Source: Nitrospiraceae bacterium
GTDB lineage: Bacteria; Nitrospirota; Nitrospiria; Nitrospirales; UBA8639
Length of the DNA stretch: 64,000 nt
Assembly (NCBI GenBank): GCA_020632595.1
Contig: JACKFF010000014.1
Location: 19,204 to 83,203 of the forward strand
Direction: 5' to 3'
The translations under genes were made by a program, and so were the position numbers. Shown piece after piece: positions 17,793 to 26,507 of this stretch (position 1 is the stretch's first letter; the number at the start of each line of letters is the position of its first letter). The notes under the pieces were generated by a model, which was given only the letters and a program-made list of their open reading frames with translations, ran no database searches and was not told the DNA's origin.

Positions 17793-18101
17793 AGAAAAAT
17801 GAAAAATCCCCTCCACGACCTTCTCCCCGCCCCAGGAATGTTCCATGTGCAGGTGGATACCACACCATGTTCATGTCGTGAGCCCGTGCCAAAATGACCA
17901 TGCCGGCCTTCCTGCCCCTAGCGGAGTAAGCTTCCGGCAGAGGGAGCCCTGTTACATACCTTTCCTTTTCATGCCGGTTTGTCTGAATTTAAATATACCC
18001 CTATGCGCAAAGCGGACAACCCTATCACTTCGCAATTGATCCCTTTCCAGTCTTTCGATTTCCTAGGCCTCTGCTAGACTTGTTACCATATAAGTAGACA
18101 T
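17793..18101. other. Gap between tolC-like and macA-like genes
   Basis: 309 bases with no ORF of coding character and no recognisable RNA. AT-rich sequence just before 18102 could be a promoter for the adaptor/ABC genes, but no strong hexamer pair was found. Confidence 0.35.
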
Positions 18102-19241
18102 ATGAAAAAAACATTTTGGATCGTGGCCATCATCATACTTGCCGGAGCAGTGGGGGGTTGGGTGTATTATTTCCGGTCGACAGGTCAACCATCTCCTGAA
18201 ACCGCACAACACAACGTGGTTGAAGTTGTCCGAACCTCGCTTCAAACCAAGGTGTCGGAGACGGGTACGATCATGCCTTCTCAAACCATCGAAATTAAAT
18301 CTCAATTTTCTGGGGAAGTCGCTCAATTGTTTGTGACTGCGGGGCAAGAGGTCGAAAAAGATCAGGTTTTAGCGATTATTCGACAGGAATCCAGCCAGGC
18401 CCGTCAGGTGGCCCAACTCAGGGCAGGTATCTCGGAAGAACGCTTAAACGTGGATACCGCTCATCGGGAATGGATCCGTGCCGAATCCCTCTTCAGAAAA
18501 GGTTTTATCCCTCAAAAGGAATTGGAACTTTCGCATCGGGATTATCAACAATCCCTGGTTCGTCTGGAGTTGGCCGAGCGCCAACTCTTATTGGCATTAG
18601 GCGGCAACAAGGAATTGTATGAACGATACCGTGATGGCTCTGCCTCCAAAACCCGCCCTGAAGAATTTCAGGTCCGGTCACCCTCCCAAGGTACCGTCCT
18701 GGAAATTCTGGTCCACACCGGAGAAATCATTACGTCCGGAACCGCCACATTCGGCGGAGGAACAATCCTCATGCGCATTGCCGATCTGTCCCACATGGTG
18801 GTCAAAGCGAAAATCAATGAAGTTAATATTCCAAGAGTTTCGGTCGGCCAGTCGGTAGATATTCGGCTGGACGCCTTACCGGAAAAACTGTTTACGGGCC
18901 GGGTGATGGCCATTGCCGCCCAGGGGGTCAAAGAAAACAATCTGGTGACCTATGAAGTTTCTATCGATATAGAAAAAACCCACCCCGATTTAAAACCGAT
19001 GCTGACCGCAAACATCGATATTGAGACAAAACGGCTGGACAATGTCCTCACCGTTCCGCTTGAAGTCCTACGTGTCAACAAAGGGGATGATGTCGTGGAC
19101 GTGCTCGTGGAGGGACAACCCCAGACCCGGAAGGTCCGTGTCGCGTTCCGGACTGATACGCAGGCCATCATCACTCAAGGACTTCAGGAACACGACCAGG
19201 TCGTCGTCCCATCCTTTAAAGCCGACGAGGCTCGCCGATAA
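18102..19241 (+). CDS. macA: Periplasmic adaptor of a MacAB-type exporter
   Basis: 379 residues of the HlyD/RND adaptor family: N-terminal membrane anchor (about 4-24); lipoyl/barrel-sandwich halves around VSETGTIMPSQTIEIKSQ and VRSPSQGTVLEILVHTGE; a helical hairpin between them (about 100-165); and a beta-barrel domain (ADLSHMVVKAKINEVNI). It should link the inner-membrane ABC pump to the TolC-like duct. It ends 20 bases before the ATPase ATG, so the three genes macA-macB(ATPase)-macB(permease) form an operon. Substrate unknown (antibiotic, lipopeptide or siderophore in known systems). Confidence 0.9.
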   Translation: MKKTFWIVAIIILAGAVGGWVYYFRSTGQPSPETAQHNVVEVVRTSLQTKVSETGTIMPSQTIEIKSQFSGEVAQLFVTAGQEVEKDQVLAIIRQESSQARQVAQLRAGISEERLNVDTAHREWIRAESLFRKGFIPQKELELSHRDYQQSLVRLELAERQLLLALGGNKELYERYRDGSASKTRPEEFQVRSPSQGTVLEILVHTGEIITSGTATFGGGTILMRIADLSHMVVKAKINEVNIPRVSVGQSVDIRLDALPEKLFTGRVMAIAAQGVKENNLVTYEVSIDIEKTHPDLKPMLTANIDIETKRLDNVLTVPLEVLRVNKGDDVVDVLVEGQPQTRKVRVAFRTDTQAIITQGLQEHDQVVVPSFKADEARR

Positions 19242-19261
19242 CGCAGGAAGTGGGTTTGGCC

Positions 19262-19963
19262 ATGTTGATTGAGCTCAACCACATCGTCAAAATCTACCAA
19301 GCCGGGCATGTCGAGGTCCCGGCCTTAATCGATATTACTCTCCAGGTCAAAAAGGGAGAATTTGTAGCCATTATCGGACAGTCCGGAAGCGGGAAAACCA
19401 CCCTCCTGGATATTATTGGCTGTTTGAGCCGTCCGACGAGTGGCGAGTATTGGCTGGACGGGGATCTGGTCAACACCCTTCCCGACGCCCGCTTAACCGG
19501 CATCCGTAACAAAAAAATCGGGTTTATCTTTCAAACCTTCCATTTACTTGCCCGGAAGACCGCCCTGGAAAATGTCCAACTTCCTCTAATGTATGCGGGC
19601 GCCTCACGAACAATTCAACACGACACCGCACGGACATTATTAACCAAGGTCGGCCTGCAAGACCGCCTGCAGCATTACAGCAATCAGTTATCGGGAGGCC
19701 AACAGCAACGGGTCGCAATCGCTCGTGCGTTAGCCAACAGTCCAGCGCTACTCCTGGCGGACGAACCCACGGGAAACCTGGATAGTCAATCAGGCAAAGA
19801 CATTCTTGCGCTCTTTGAACAACTGCATCGTCATGGACAAACCATCGTGATGATTACCCATGATCCGAACATCGCCCAGCAGGCGGAACGCCGCATCACC
19901 CTGGCAGATGGCAAAGTCGTGGCCGATGAATACATGCCTCAATCCCTTCCGGTGCCGGGATAA
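19262..19963 (+). CDS. MacB-type ABC transporter ATP-binding protein
   Basis: 233 residues. Walker A GQSGSGKTT, Q-loop FIFQTFHLL, signature LSGGQQQRVAIARAL, Walker B LLLADEPTGNLDSQSG. It belongs to the MacB/LolD/FtsE group; the FtsX-fold permease next to it and the adaptor before it indicate MacB-type mechanotransmission. Unlike E. coli MacB, ATPase and permease are separate proteins here, a common arrangement. ATG at 19262 is chosen because LIELNHIVKIY is the usual N-terminus. An in-frame GTG at 19250 is possible. Confidence 0.92.
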   Translation: MLIELNHIVKIYQAGHVEVPALIDITLQVKKGEFVAIIGQSGSGKTTLLDIIGCLSRPTSGEYWLDGDLVNTLPDARLTGIRNKKIGFIFQTFHLLARKTALENVQLPLMYAGASRTIQHDTARTLLTKVGLQDRLQHYSNQLSGGQQQRVAIARALANSPALLLADEPTGNLDSQSGKDILALFEQLHRHGQTIVMITHDPNIAQQAERRITLADGKVVADEYMPQSLPVPG

Positions 19964-19967
19964 AATT

Positions 19968-21188
19968 ATGCTACGTTCAATTTTTCTGGATGCGCTCAAA
20001 AATCTCTCCGGGAACGCGCTTCGTTCGGGGCTTACCATGTTGGGAGTCATTATTGGCGTCGCCGCGGTTATCACCATGATTGCCATTGTAGAAGGCGGAC
20101 AAGTCTGGCTGGTGAATTCGCTAGAGCGCATGGGCACCAATTTGCTGTTTGTCTGGAAAAAGCGGTTGACCGTTGAAGAACGGCAGCTCTTTGCGGGGAG
20201 AAATACCGAACTCCGCTATGACGACGCCCTGGCCATTCAAACACGGTTTCCTGATCTGCTTGTTGCTCCCATTATTGAGCTGGATGGGCAATTAAAAGCG
20301 GGGGATCGTGACTACAGCGGACGAATCACCGGCACCTCTCCCGAATATAGCCAGATCCGAAACTTTCGCCCCGAATCCGGGCGATTCGTCTCATCCGTCG
20401 ACATCAAGGATTGGAACCGGTCCGTGGTATTAGGGCACACCATTGCCGAAGTGTTGTTCGGATCCCAGCCCGCCATCGGAGAGGACGTAAAAATCGGCGA
20501 TCAACGATTTACCGTAAAGGGCATCATGGAGCCCAAGGGGGAGATTTACGGGCATGATTACGACGAAATGGTGATCATTCCTATCAGCACGGGCCTGCGG
20601 TTTTTCCAGGGATCCGACAAAATCCGATCAATGATCATTCATGTTCCTGACCGGCAGCGCATGGATGAAATTTCCCAGGCACTGCATCAGTTTCTGGTTC
20701 AACGTCATGAAGGGGTAGACGACATCCATATCCGGAATCAGGGAGAATTTCTGAGTGCAGTGGACCAAACGCTGTTGACCTTCCGGCTGGTTCTGGGAGG
20801 CATTGCGGTGATTGCCCTCCTCGTCGGCGGCATCGGCATCATGAACATCATGCTCGTAACCGTCACCGAGCGAACCAGGGAGATTGGACTACGAAAAGCC
20901 ATCGGGGCCAGGCGGCAGGATATTCTGTTGCAATTCCTCATTGAGTCCACGACCATTAGCGTGATTGGCGGGTCCATTGGTATTCTTGTGGGCATTCTTG
21001 CGGCCTATGGCATCGGGGATGTCGTCGCTCGGGCTATGCCGGGCGGAGGAGATTGGGGAGCAGTGGTTCAGCCCACCGCCATTGCCATTGCGTTTGCCTT
21101 TGCGGTCATCGTCGGAGTGGGATTCGGTCTCTTTCCCGCCATGAAAGCCTCGAAACTGGAGCCCGCCGAGGCTTTGCGCTATCAATAA
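19968..21188 (+). CDS. MacB-type ABC transporter permease (FtsX fold)
   Basis: 406 residues: N-terminal membrane helix (NALRSGLTMLGVIIGVAAVITM), a large periplasmic MacB_PCD-like domain (about 50-270) and three C-terminal helices that include GGIGIMNIMLVTVTERTREI, the hallmark of MacB/FtsX permeases, and IGARRQDILLQFLIES. It begins four bases after the ATPase stop. The upstream reading frame that overlaps the ATPase gene is not used; the ATG at 19968 gives the normal N-terminus. Confidence 0.92.
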   Translation: MLRSIFLDALKNLSGNALRSGLTMLGVIIGVAAVITMIAIVEGGQVWLVNSLERMGTNLLFVWKKRLTVEERQLFAGRNTELRYDDALAIQTRFPDLLVAPIIELDGQLKAGDRDYSGRITGTSPEYSQIRNFRPESGRFVSSVDIKDWNRSVVLGHTIAEVLFGSQPAIGEDVKIGDQRFTVKGIMEPKGEIYGHDYDEMVIIPISTGLRFFQGSDKIRSMIIHVPDRQRMDEISQALHQFLVQRHEGVDDIHIRNQGEFLSAVDQTLLTFRLVLGGIAVIALLVGGIGIMNIMLVTVTERTREIGLRKAIGARRQDILLQFLIESTTISVIGGSIGILVGILAAYGIGDVVARAMPGGGDWGAVVQPTAIAIAFAFAVIVGVGFGLFPAMKASKLEPAEALRYQ

Positions 21189-21252
21189 GTTTCAAGAATG
21201 CGCTCCCTTTTTACCCGGAACCGGCCCCACTGTCCATAACCATTGCACCTCC

Positions 21253-21948
21253 GTGAGACCCCATAAAGAACGAGCCGCAGGATTAGCCTTCCTCCCGATC
21301 TTCACCACTATCGGGTTTTACCTCTTACCCGCAAACTGGCAACTCCACACCGCCGTCCAGTTTGCGCCACAACTGATGGCTTATGCCGCCTTAAGCGCCT
21401 GGGCATATAAAAATGAAGATCTCCAGCACAAACTTGGGCTAGGATTCAACAATATCCAGTCAGGGGTCACCCGAGGAACTGCGATTGGCCTCATGCTGGG
21501 CATACTGAATACCGGGGTCATCTTGTACGTCATGCCGGCCTTGGGAGTGGACATCAATTTTCTCTCTCAGACCCCTCATGCCCAAATTCCGTTTTGGGTC
21601 ATGATGCCATGGTTCATTATGCTGATTGCTACGGGAGTGGAAGTGAATTTCCGCGGATTTCTCCTCGGCCGATTACTGGTATGGTTTCAACGGGTGCGTC
21701 AACCCGATCACCCCTCGACCACCAGGACTCGCCTACAGGCATTGCTCCCCTTATCTCTATCAGCTCTGACGTTTGCCTTTGATCCATTTATGGTGTCGAC
21801 ATTCCGGGATTTACATTGGATTGCCGTATGGGATGGCCTGGTGTGGGGATGGCTATGGATGCGAATGCACAATCTCTATACGGTCATAGCCGCTCATGCC
21901 GTGGAAGTGATTCTTCTCTATCTCATCATTCGGGGAATATTGACATGA
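21253..21948 (+). CDS. CPBP-like intramembrane protein
   Basis: 231 residues with about seven hydrophobic segments. The motif GVEVNFRGFLLGRL resembles the EExxxR box of CPBP (Abi) putative intramembrane proteases, but with only one of the two glutamates. Later histidine-containing segments (MRMHNLYTVIAAHAVEV) would supply metal ligands. The GTG start at 21253 is the only reasonable one. Its TGA overlaps the next gene's ATG (ATGA), so the two products are made together. Activity is doubtful because of the incomplete EE pair. Confidence 0.6.
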   Translation: MRPHKERAAGLAFLPIFTTIGFYLLPANWQLHTAVQFAPQLMAYAALSAWAYKNEDLQHKLGLGFNNIQSGVTRGTAIGLMLGILNTGVILYVMPALGVDINFLSQTPHAQIPFWVMMPWFIMLIATGVEVNFRGFLLGRLLVWFQRVRQPDHPSTTRTRLQALLPLSLSALTFAFDPFMVSTFRDLHWIAVWDGLVWGWLWMRMHNLYTVIAAHAVEVILLYLIIRGILT

Positions 21949-22970
21949 CACCCTCGTTCTCCCCTCATCTGGTGAATCATCCCTTTGGAGACCCCGGCCT
22001 CTATGTCGATATACGGTGGAGCCGGCGTGCCCTGCTCTTTGACCTGGGGGATAACGGGCCCTTGAGCCCAACCCAGCTTTTACGGGCGCAGGATATTTTC
22101 ATTTCTCATACGCATATGGATCACTTTATCGGGTTTGATCGGCTCATTCGTGTAGCCCTGGGTCGTGGCAAACATCTTCGATTGCATGGTCCACCTGGCC
22201 TTATTGAAAATGTTCAAGGCAAACTTCGTGGGTATACCTGGAATCTGGTTGATGGATATCCACTGACCATCGAAGCCAGAGAATATCACCCCACGCATAT
22301 TCAACCCGCGTATTTTCATGCGAAGGACGCCTTCGCCTGTAAACGGGAAACCGTAATCCCAGGCGACCATTCCCACATTTTTCCGGTTCTTCGAGAACCG
22401 GCTCTCCTCGTGAAAGCCGTCGCGCTCAACCATCGGATCCCTTCCCTGGCCTTTTCCCTGGAAGAACCGTTTCACATCAATATTAAGAAAGCCCGACTCC
22501 ATGAGGCAGGTCTTCCAGTAGGCTCCTGGCTCAAGGAAGTTAAGCAGTTAATTTTAGATGGCGCACCGGATTCACACATCTTTTCCGCTACATTATATGT
22601 TGAGCACCAAAAAGAAGAACGCGTATTTAATGTAGGCACCATGAAGCGAGAATTTACAACCATCACCAAGGGGCAAAAAATCGCTTATGTGGTTGATTGC
22701 CGATATGATACCGACAATGAGCAGCGGATCATTCAATTATGCCAAGGGGCCACAACGCTATTTTGCGAGGCACCCTTTTTAGAAGCCGACCGCGACAAGG
22801 CTGCCAATCGCTACCATCTCACGGCGCGCCAGGCAGGAATCCTGGGACGGAAAGCCGGGGTGGAACAACTGGTCGTCTTTCATTTTTCTCCCAGGTATAC
22901 CGGACAGGGGGACAAACTTCACCAGGAGGCCATGGAAGCCTTTCATGGACAGTCATCACACATGACATGA
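21945..22970 (+). CDS. RNase Z-like metallo-beta-lactamase-fold hydrolase
   Basis: 341 residues. The metal motif SHTHMDHF and the location of GLYVDIRWSRRALLFDLGD just before it are typical of the RNase Z/ElaC group. Later VVDCRYD and CEAPFLEADRDKA followed by HLTARQAG (HxxD-type ligand region) and FHFSPRY complete the site. RNase Z trims tRNA 3' ends, but divergent members act on other phosphodiesters; the long middle insertion (about 130-230) makes the substrate uncertain. ATG at 21945 overlaps the stop of the preceding membrane-protein gene. Confidence 0.82.
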   Translation: MTPSFSPHLVNHPFGDPGLYVDIRWSRRALLFDLGDNGPLSPTQLLRAQDIFISHTHMDHFIGFDRLIRVALGRGKHLRLHGPPGLIENVQGKLRGYTWNLVDGYPLTIEAREYHPTHIQPAYFHAKDAFACKRETVIPGDHSHIFPVLREPALLVKAVALNHRIPSLAFSLEEPFHINIKKARLHEAGLPVGSWLKEVKQLILDGAPDSHIFSATLYVEHQKEERVFNVGTMKREFTTITKGQKIAYVVDCRYDTDNEQRIIQLCQGATTLFCEAPFLEADRDKAANRYHLTARQAGILGRKAGVEQLVVFHFSPRYTGQGDKLHQEAMEAFHGQSSHMT

Positions 22971-22979
22971 GGAGGGACG

Positions 22980-23318
22980 ATGCCGGAATGGGTTAGATAT
23001 GGGTTGTATTTTGTCCTTGGCGGAACATTAGTGAGTGTCTCCACGTATCTGGGCAGTCATGGAAGGGGGTTCCTGGCTGCCTTGGCCAGCACTTTGCCGG
23101 TCATCAGTGGAGTAACCTTTATCCTCATCTTCGTCAATGCCGGATCGGTCCCCACCGTCTCGTTTGCCAAACACCTGATTTGGCTTTCTCCCCCATGGTT
23201 TGTTTATGTGGGAGCGATGATTGCATTTGTCCCCAAGATAGGGTTTTGGCCGGCATATGGGTTGGCGATCGGATTATATCTGGCCGGAGTGGGACTGACA
23301 CGACTGTTTGTTGACTAG
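22980..23318 (+). CDS. Small integral membrane protein (GlpM/DUF3147-like)
   Basis: 112 residues made almost entirely of four hydrophobic segments, with a short conserved-looking start MPEWVRYGLYFVLGGTLVS. Size and layout resemble the GlpM/YvlA group of four-helix membrane proteins with unknown function. A GAGG lies just upstream of the ATG and the preceding RNase Z-like gene ends nine bases before it. Naming is tentative. Confidence 0.6.
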   Translation: MPEWVRYGLYFVLGGTLVSVSTYLGSHGRGFLAALASTLPVISGVTFILIFVNAGSVPTVSFAKHLIWLSPPWFVYVGAMIAFVPKIGFWPAYGLAIGLYLAGVGLTRLFVD

Positions 23319-23400
23319 TACCGAACAACGCAAGAATGACCCCTATCACAATACAGAGATTGCGAGAGAAGCATTTAATCAGGTAGTGAGAACCAGGAAC

Positions 23401-23820
23401 ATGGCGGAATTCATTAAACCGATCATTCACGCATTTTTAGTGTGTGACACCATCATCATCGATAGCCTGACCGGGAAAAAAAGCATCATCGGGGCATTTA
23501 CCCATCTTTGGGCCAAGACATTTCCATGCCAGCACCCACAAGTCGGCGTCTATTTTTCGCTCACCGACGCTGAAGGCAGGTACGCATTCGAGATCCAACT
23601 CGTGTATCTTGATCAGGACCAGATTGTCGGCAAAGGTTCCCTTCCGCCAATAGACATTTCCAACCGGTTAACGACCCAGGACTTCGGCGTGAACATCCCC
23701 TATCTCGTCTTTCCAGGGCCGGGACGATATGAGTTTCGTCTGTATGCCAATGGTCATTTCATCACTCAGAAGGACTTCCAGGTTATCCAACACGAATCTT
23801 CTCCCTCACCGCAGTCCTGA
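23401..23820 (+). CDS. Conserved protein of unknown function (DUF6941-like)
   Basis: 139 residues from ATG 23401: AEFIKPIIHAFLVCDTIIID at the start, then GVYFSLTDAEGRYAFEIQLVYLD and PGPGRYEFRLYANGHFI. The beta-rich, immunoglobulin-like pattern matches a family of bacterial cytoplasmic proteins of about 140 residues annotated only as DUF6941. A longer frame from 23308 overlaps the preceding gene and is unlikely. No catalytic motif. No informative neighbours. Confidence 0.6.
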   Translation: MAEFIKPIIHAFLVCDTIIIDSLTGKKSIIGAFTHLWAKTFPCQHPQVGVYFSLTDAEGRYAFEIQLVYLDQDQIVGKGSLPPIDISNRLTTQDFGVNIPYLVFPGPGRYEFRLYANGHFITQKDFQVIQHESSPSPQS

Positions 23821-23904
23821 GCCCCTATCAGTTTTCTCGTCTGATCAACACATCTCTCGACTCTCACTTTCCATGGAGCAGAGGACGGGAAAATCCGCCA
23901 GGGT

Positions 23905-24036
23905 TCACTCCACAATCCGGACCAGTTGATCAATATCAGGAAATCGACCTGGCAGCAACATGCCCTTTCCGGCCGAATTGGACAAGAAACAGCCACACCC
24001 TCCAGCAATCTCGAGATCACACCTCAGTCTCTGCAT
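23905..24036 (-). CDS. Possible 43-residue Cys-containing small protein
   Basis: Short minus-strand ORF in the 366-base gap before the GumN-like gene. It starts ATG after GAGGGAAAAGG and reads MQRLRCDLEIAGGCGCFLSN, then GRFPDIDQLVRIVE to the stop. The Cys-x-Cys with an upstream Cys, the good ribosome site and a balanced amino-acid mix make it more protein-like than other ORFs nearby. Family unknown to me. Confidence 0.35.
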   Translation of the reverse strand: MQRLRCDLEIAGGCGCFLSNSAGKGMLLPGRFPDIDQLVRIVE

Positions 24037-24186
24037 TTTACCTTTTCCCTCTAGTCACCGATGAACTACCCGGGAAGAAACGACCAACGGCCCCAAGGAC
24101 CCAACCAAGATGTCAGACAACAGGGGAAATTCTTTTCTCACCATAAAAACCGGACAAACTTACAACTTCAGAGAGGGAGATTTGCA

Positions 24187-25122
24187 ATGGCTGCATCGCA
24201 CCATCAACAGGGAAAACTACGCCTAGGCTGTCTGTTCATCCTGATCCTCTTTGTTTTGGGCACCGGAACAGTCAATGGTCAGGTGGTCGGGGATGGGTAC
24301 AACAACAGCCTGATTTATAAAATCCAATCTGATACGAATACGGTCTATATTTTGGGATCGATCCATGTGTTGGCTGAAGAATACTATCCTCTCACCAGAT
24401 CCTTCTCCTATGCCTATTACAATTCACAAAAGGTCGTCTTTGAAATTGATCCGGAAATATTATTTTCTCCCGGCTCATTTTCTCAACACGAAAAACAGTA
24501 CACCCTCCCAAAGGGAAAAACACTGGAAACGGTGCTCTCCCCAAAAACGTATAAGCTGGTCAAACAGAAGATTCAAGCCTTGGGAGGGAACATTCAGGAT
24601 TTCCACCCCTACAAACCCTGGGTGCTGTATCTCACATTAAGCGGACGATTTGATTCGTCCATAGATTTCCGGCCTGAATTAGGCATTGAAAATCATTTCT
24701 ATCGCATGGCCAAGGATGCCGGAAAACCGACGGGCGGGCTGGAAACCATTCAAGACCAATTAAATGTGTTCGACACACTTCCACTCAACATCCAAGATGC
24801 TCTTCTTCAGGAATCACTCGCCGCCGCCGGATCTAAGGAACGAGAACAAGCTTTTTTACATATGGTAAAAGACTGGCACCAGGGAAATCTCGACGGGTTG
24901 GAACAATTGGTGGAGTCATTCAAAACCTACCCGTTGTTCTACAACAAACTCCTCGTCCAACGAAACCTGAACTGGATTCCTCAAATCGAATCGTTCTTAC
25001 AAGAAAAGAAAAACGTCTTGATCATCGTGGGTGCGGCTCACCTCGCGGGGGAAGACGGATTACTCGCGCTGCTCAAAGAAAAAGGCCACCACCTTGAACG
25101 GGTGTCTTATGCCATGCCTTAG
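24187..25122 (+). CDS. TraB/GumN-family protein
   Basis: 311 residues: signal peptide (about 10-33), then the TraB/GumN fold. Conserved elements include YILGSIHVLAEEYYPL (GxxH), VFEIDPE, FRPELGIENHF and the C-terminal VLIIVGAAHLAGEDGLLALL. The paired GxxH sites have been proposed to form a metal-dependent hydrolase centre, and the plasmid-encoded relative TraB acts on pheromones. Role here unknown; exported by its signal peptide. ATG 24187 is preferred because GGGAGA precedes it and the signal peptide follows; an upstream in-frame ATG at 24061 would add a charged 42-residue tail. Confidence 0.82.
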   Translation: MAASHHQQGKLRLGCLFILILFVLGTGTVNGQVVGDGYNNSLIYKIQSDTNTVYILGSIHVLAEEYYPLTRSFSYAYYNSQKVVFEIDPEILFSPGSFSQHEKQYTLPKGKTLETVLSPKTYKLVKQKIQALGGNIQDFHPYKPWVLYLTLSGRFDSSIDFRPELGIENHFYRMAKDAGKPTGGLETIQDQLNVFDTLPLNIQDALLQESLAAAGSKEREQAFLHMVKDWHQGNLDGLEQLVESFKTYPLFYNKLLVQRNLNWIPQIESFLQEKKNVLIIVGAAHLAGEDGLLALLKEKGHHLERVSYAMP

Positions 25123-25142
25123 AACGGCAAAGGAGGGTCCCG

Positions 25143-25952
25143 TTACGGCCGATCAGCATCGGCTATCCCCTTTCGGGCCATCCAATCAATCATCTGCGGG
25201 CTCAGCAATTTCATCCACCGGCCCCACTGGCCTCTCCAGGACGTAAACACCAGTCTTTCCCGTCGGGTCATCCCCTTGATAATCATGTCCGCACATTTCC
25301 TCGCGGTTAAGAATCTGGCATGTCCTTCAAGAACCCGCCCGAAAGGTCGACCATGAGGCCCGAGACTTCGTTCATGAATTTCAGATTGCACAAAATCGGG
25401 GGCCACAATGGTTACGGTGACTCCCGTCCCCGTCAATTCAATACGAAGCGACTCAAAAAATCCGTTCATCGCATGCTTACTGGCACAATAGGCTGAATGG
25501 GCAGGCACTCCCGTCAAACTTGCAACGCTGGAGATCGCAACAATCCGACCTTGCGTGGCCTTTAAGAACGGCAAGGCCAATTTGGTGCAGTAGACGCTGC
25601 CGAAAAAATTCACCGCCATCACCCGTTGATACAGTTCCAAATCCTGAGCATCCTCCACCGTCGACCACATGGATATCCCGGCATTATTCACCAACACATC
25701 AATCCGGGAATACACAGAAACCACCTGTTGGATCATCATGGAACAGGCATGGGGATCCGTCACGTCCGTCGGAATGATCAGGGCAGACCCTCCAAGGCGT
25801 TCACAGGCGAGCGCTACTTCCTGCAACCGTGACTGATCTCTCGCGACCAGTACCAGCTGGGGAGCCTGTGGCGCCAGCGAACAGGCGAGCGCTTTTCCAA
25901 TACCCGACGACGCCCCGGTAATGAGAATCACCTGGTTTGTAAATTCACTCAT
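25143..25952 (-). CDS. Short-chain dehydrogenase/reductase
   Basis: 269 residues. Classical SDR: NAD(P)-binding TGASSGIGKALA near the N-terminus, NNAGISMW, catalytic Ser in AISSVASLTG and YxxxK as YCASKHA. The C-terminal portion (TSWRGQWGRWMKLLSPQMIDWMARKG) resembles the group with a short membrane-associating tail that acts on lipid or ketone substrates. ATG at 25952 has AAGGGA upstream and gives the normal N-terminus. Convergent with the GumN-like gene. Confidence 0.9.
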   Translation of the reverse strand: MSEFTNQVILITGASSGIGKALACSLAPQAPQLVLVARDQSRLQEVALACERLGGSALIIPTDVTDPHACSMMIQQVVSVYSRIDVLVNNAGISMWSTVEDAQDLELYQRVMAVNFFGSVYCTKLALPFLKATQGRIVAISSVASLTGVPAHSAYCASKHAMNGFFESLRIELTGTGVTVTIVAPDFVQSEIHERSLGPHGRPFGRVLEGHARFLTARKCADMIIKGMTRRERLVFTSWRGQWGRWMKLLSPQMIDWMARKGIADADRP

Positions 25953-26061
25953 CGTCCCTTGCTCAAGAATTGAAATGAAATGGACCCTATTGACAGATTT
26001 TTTTAACGAGCGTAGCATTACCTCTGCGCTCATGAAAAACGATTATGAAAGGAAGGAGAGA

Positions 26062-26175
26062 ATGAGCGTACATCTCCTTTCAAACCGTAAAGAGGAAAGG
26101 GGGTCTCACATGGACGACCTTACTCCACCGGATCATGTAGGCCCATCGGCGGCGAAACCCGCCTCAGTCTCCTGA
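26062..26175 (+). CDS. Possible 37-residue small ORF with strong ribosome site
   Basis: ATG at 26062 preceded by GGAAGGAGAG; product starts MSVHLLSNRKEERGSHMDDL and ends PSAAKPASVS. A second in-frame ATG at 26110 also has a strong site (GAGGAAAGGGGG) and would give a 21-residue peptide. A perfect intrinsic terminator stands about 230 bases downstream. Unknown; it could also be the leader of a small RNA. Confidence 0.3.
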   Translation: MSVHLLSNRKEERGSHMDDLTPPDHVGPSAAKPASVS

Positions 26176-26400
26176 CGGGCCTTCTCGTTTTTGCCGAATC
26201 ATATCCCTACTCAGACGCAAGCATGCCTAAGGGCATCTGCCAGCGGGCGCGGTAATGAGCTTGATGATAATGAGTCACAAGAGGGATCTCCAACCATCAC
26301 ATCTGGAAGATTCGGCCAACCCCTTAACGAGAAACGCGTCATTAGCCTACTGATGGGCCACATAAAACATGAGGTTCACATTTTGTGGTGTATGCCACAT

Positions 26401-26447
26401 AATCCGAGGGGCTCCCTTTCACGGGACAAGCCCCTCGGATTGTTTTT
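26401..26447 (+). terminator. Intrinsic terminator
   Basis: Perfect 13-bp stem AATCCGAGGGGCT / AGCCCCTCGGATT with a 15-base loop, followed by GTTTTT. It must end a plus-strand transcript, yet the gene upstream (SDR) is on the minus strand. The only candidates are the small ORF at 26062 or a non-coding RNA in about 26060-26440. Confidence 0.85.
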
Positions 26448-26507
26448 GATGCCGGCACCACAATCAGATAACCGTTCTTCACACCTTCTGCCATTCAACT
26501 CCCTGAT

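Noticed and set aside
23766..24020. 84-codon minus-strand ORF over the 3' end of the DUF6941 gene
   Set aside because: Overlaps a real gene and has a less protein-like composition than the 43-codon frame in another register of the same strand.
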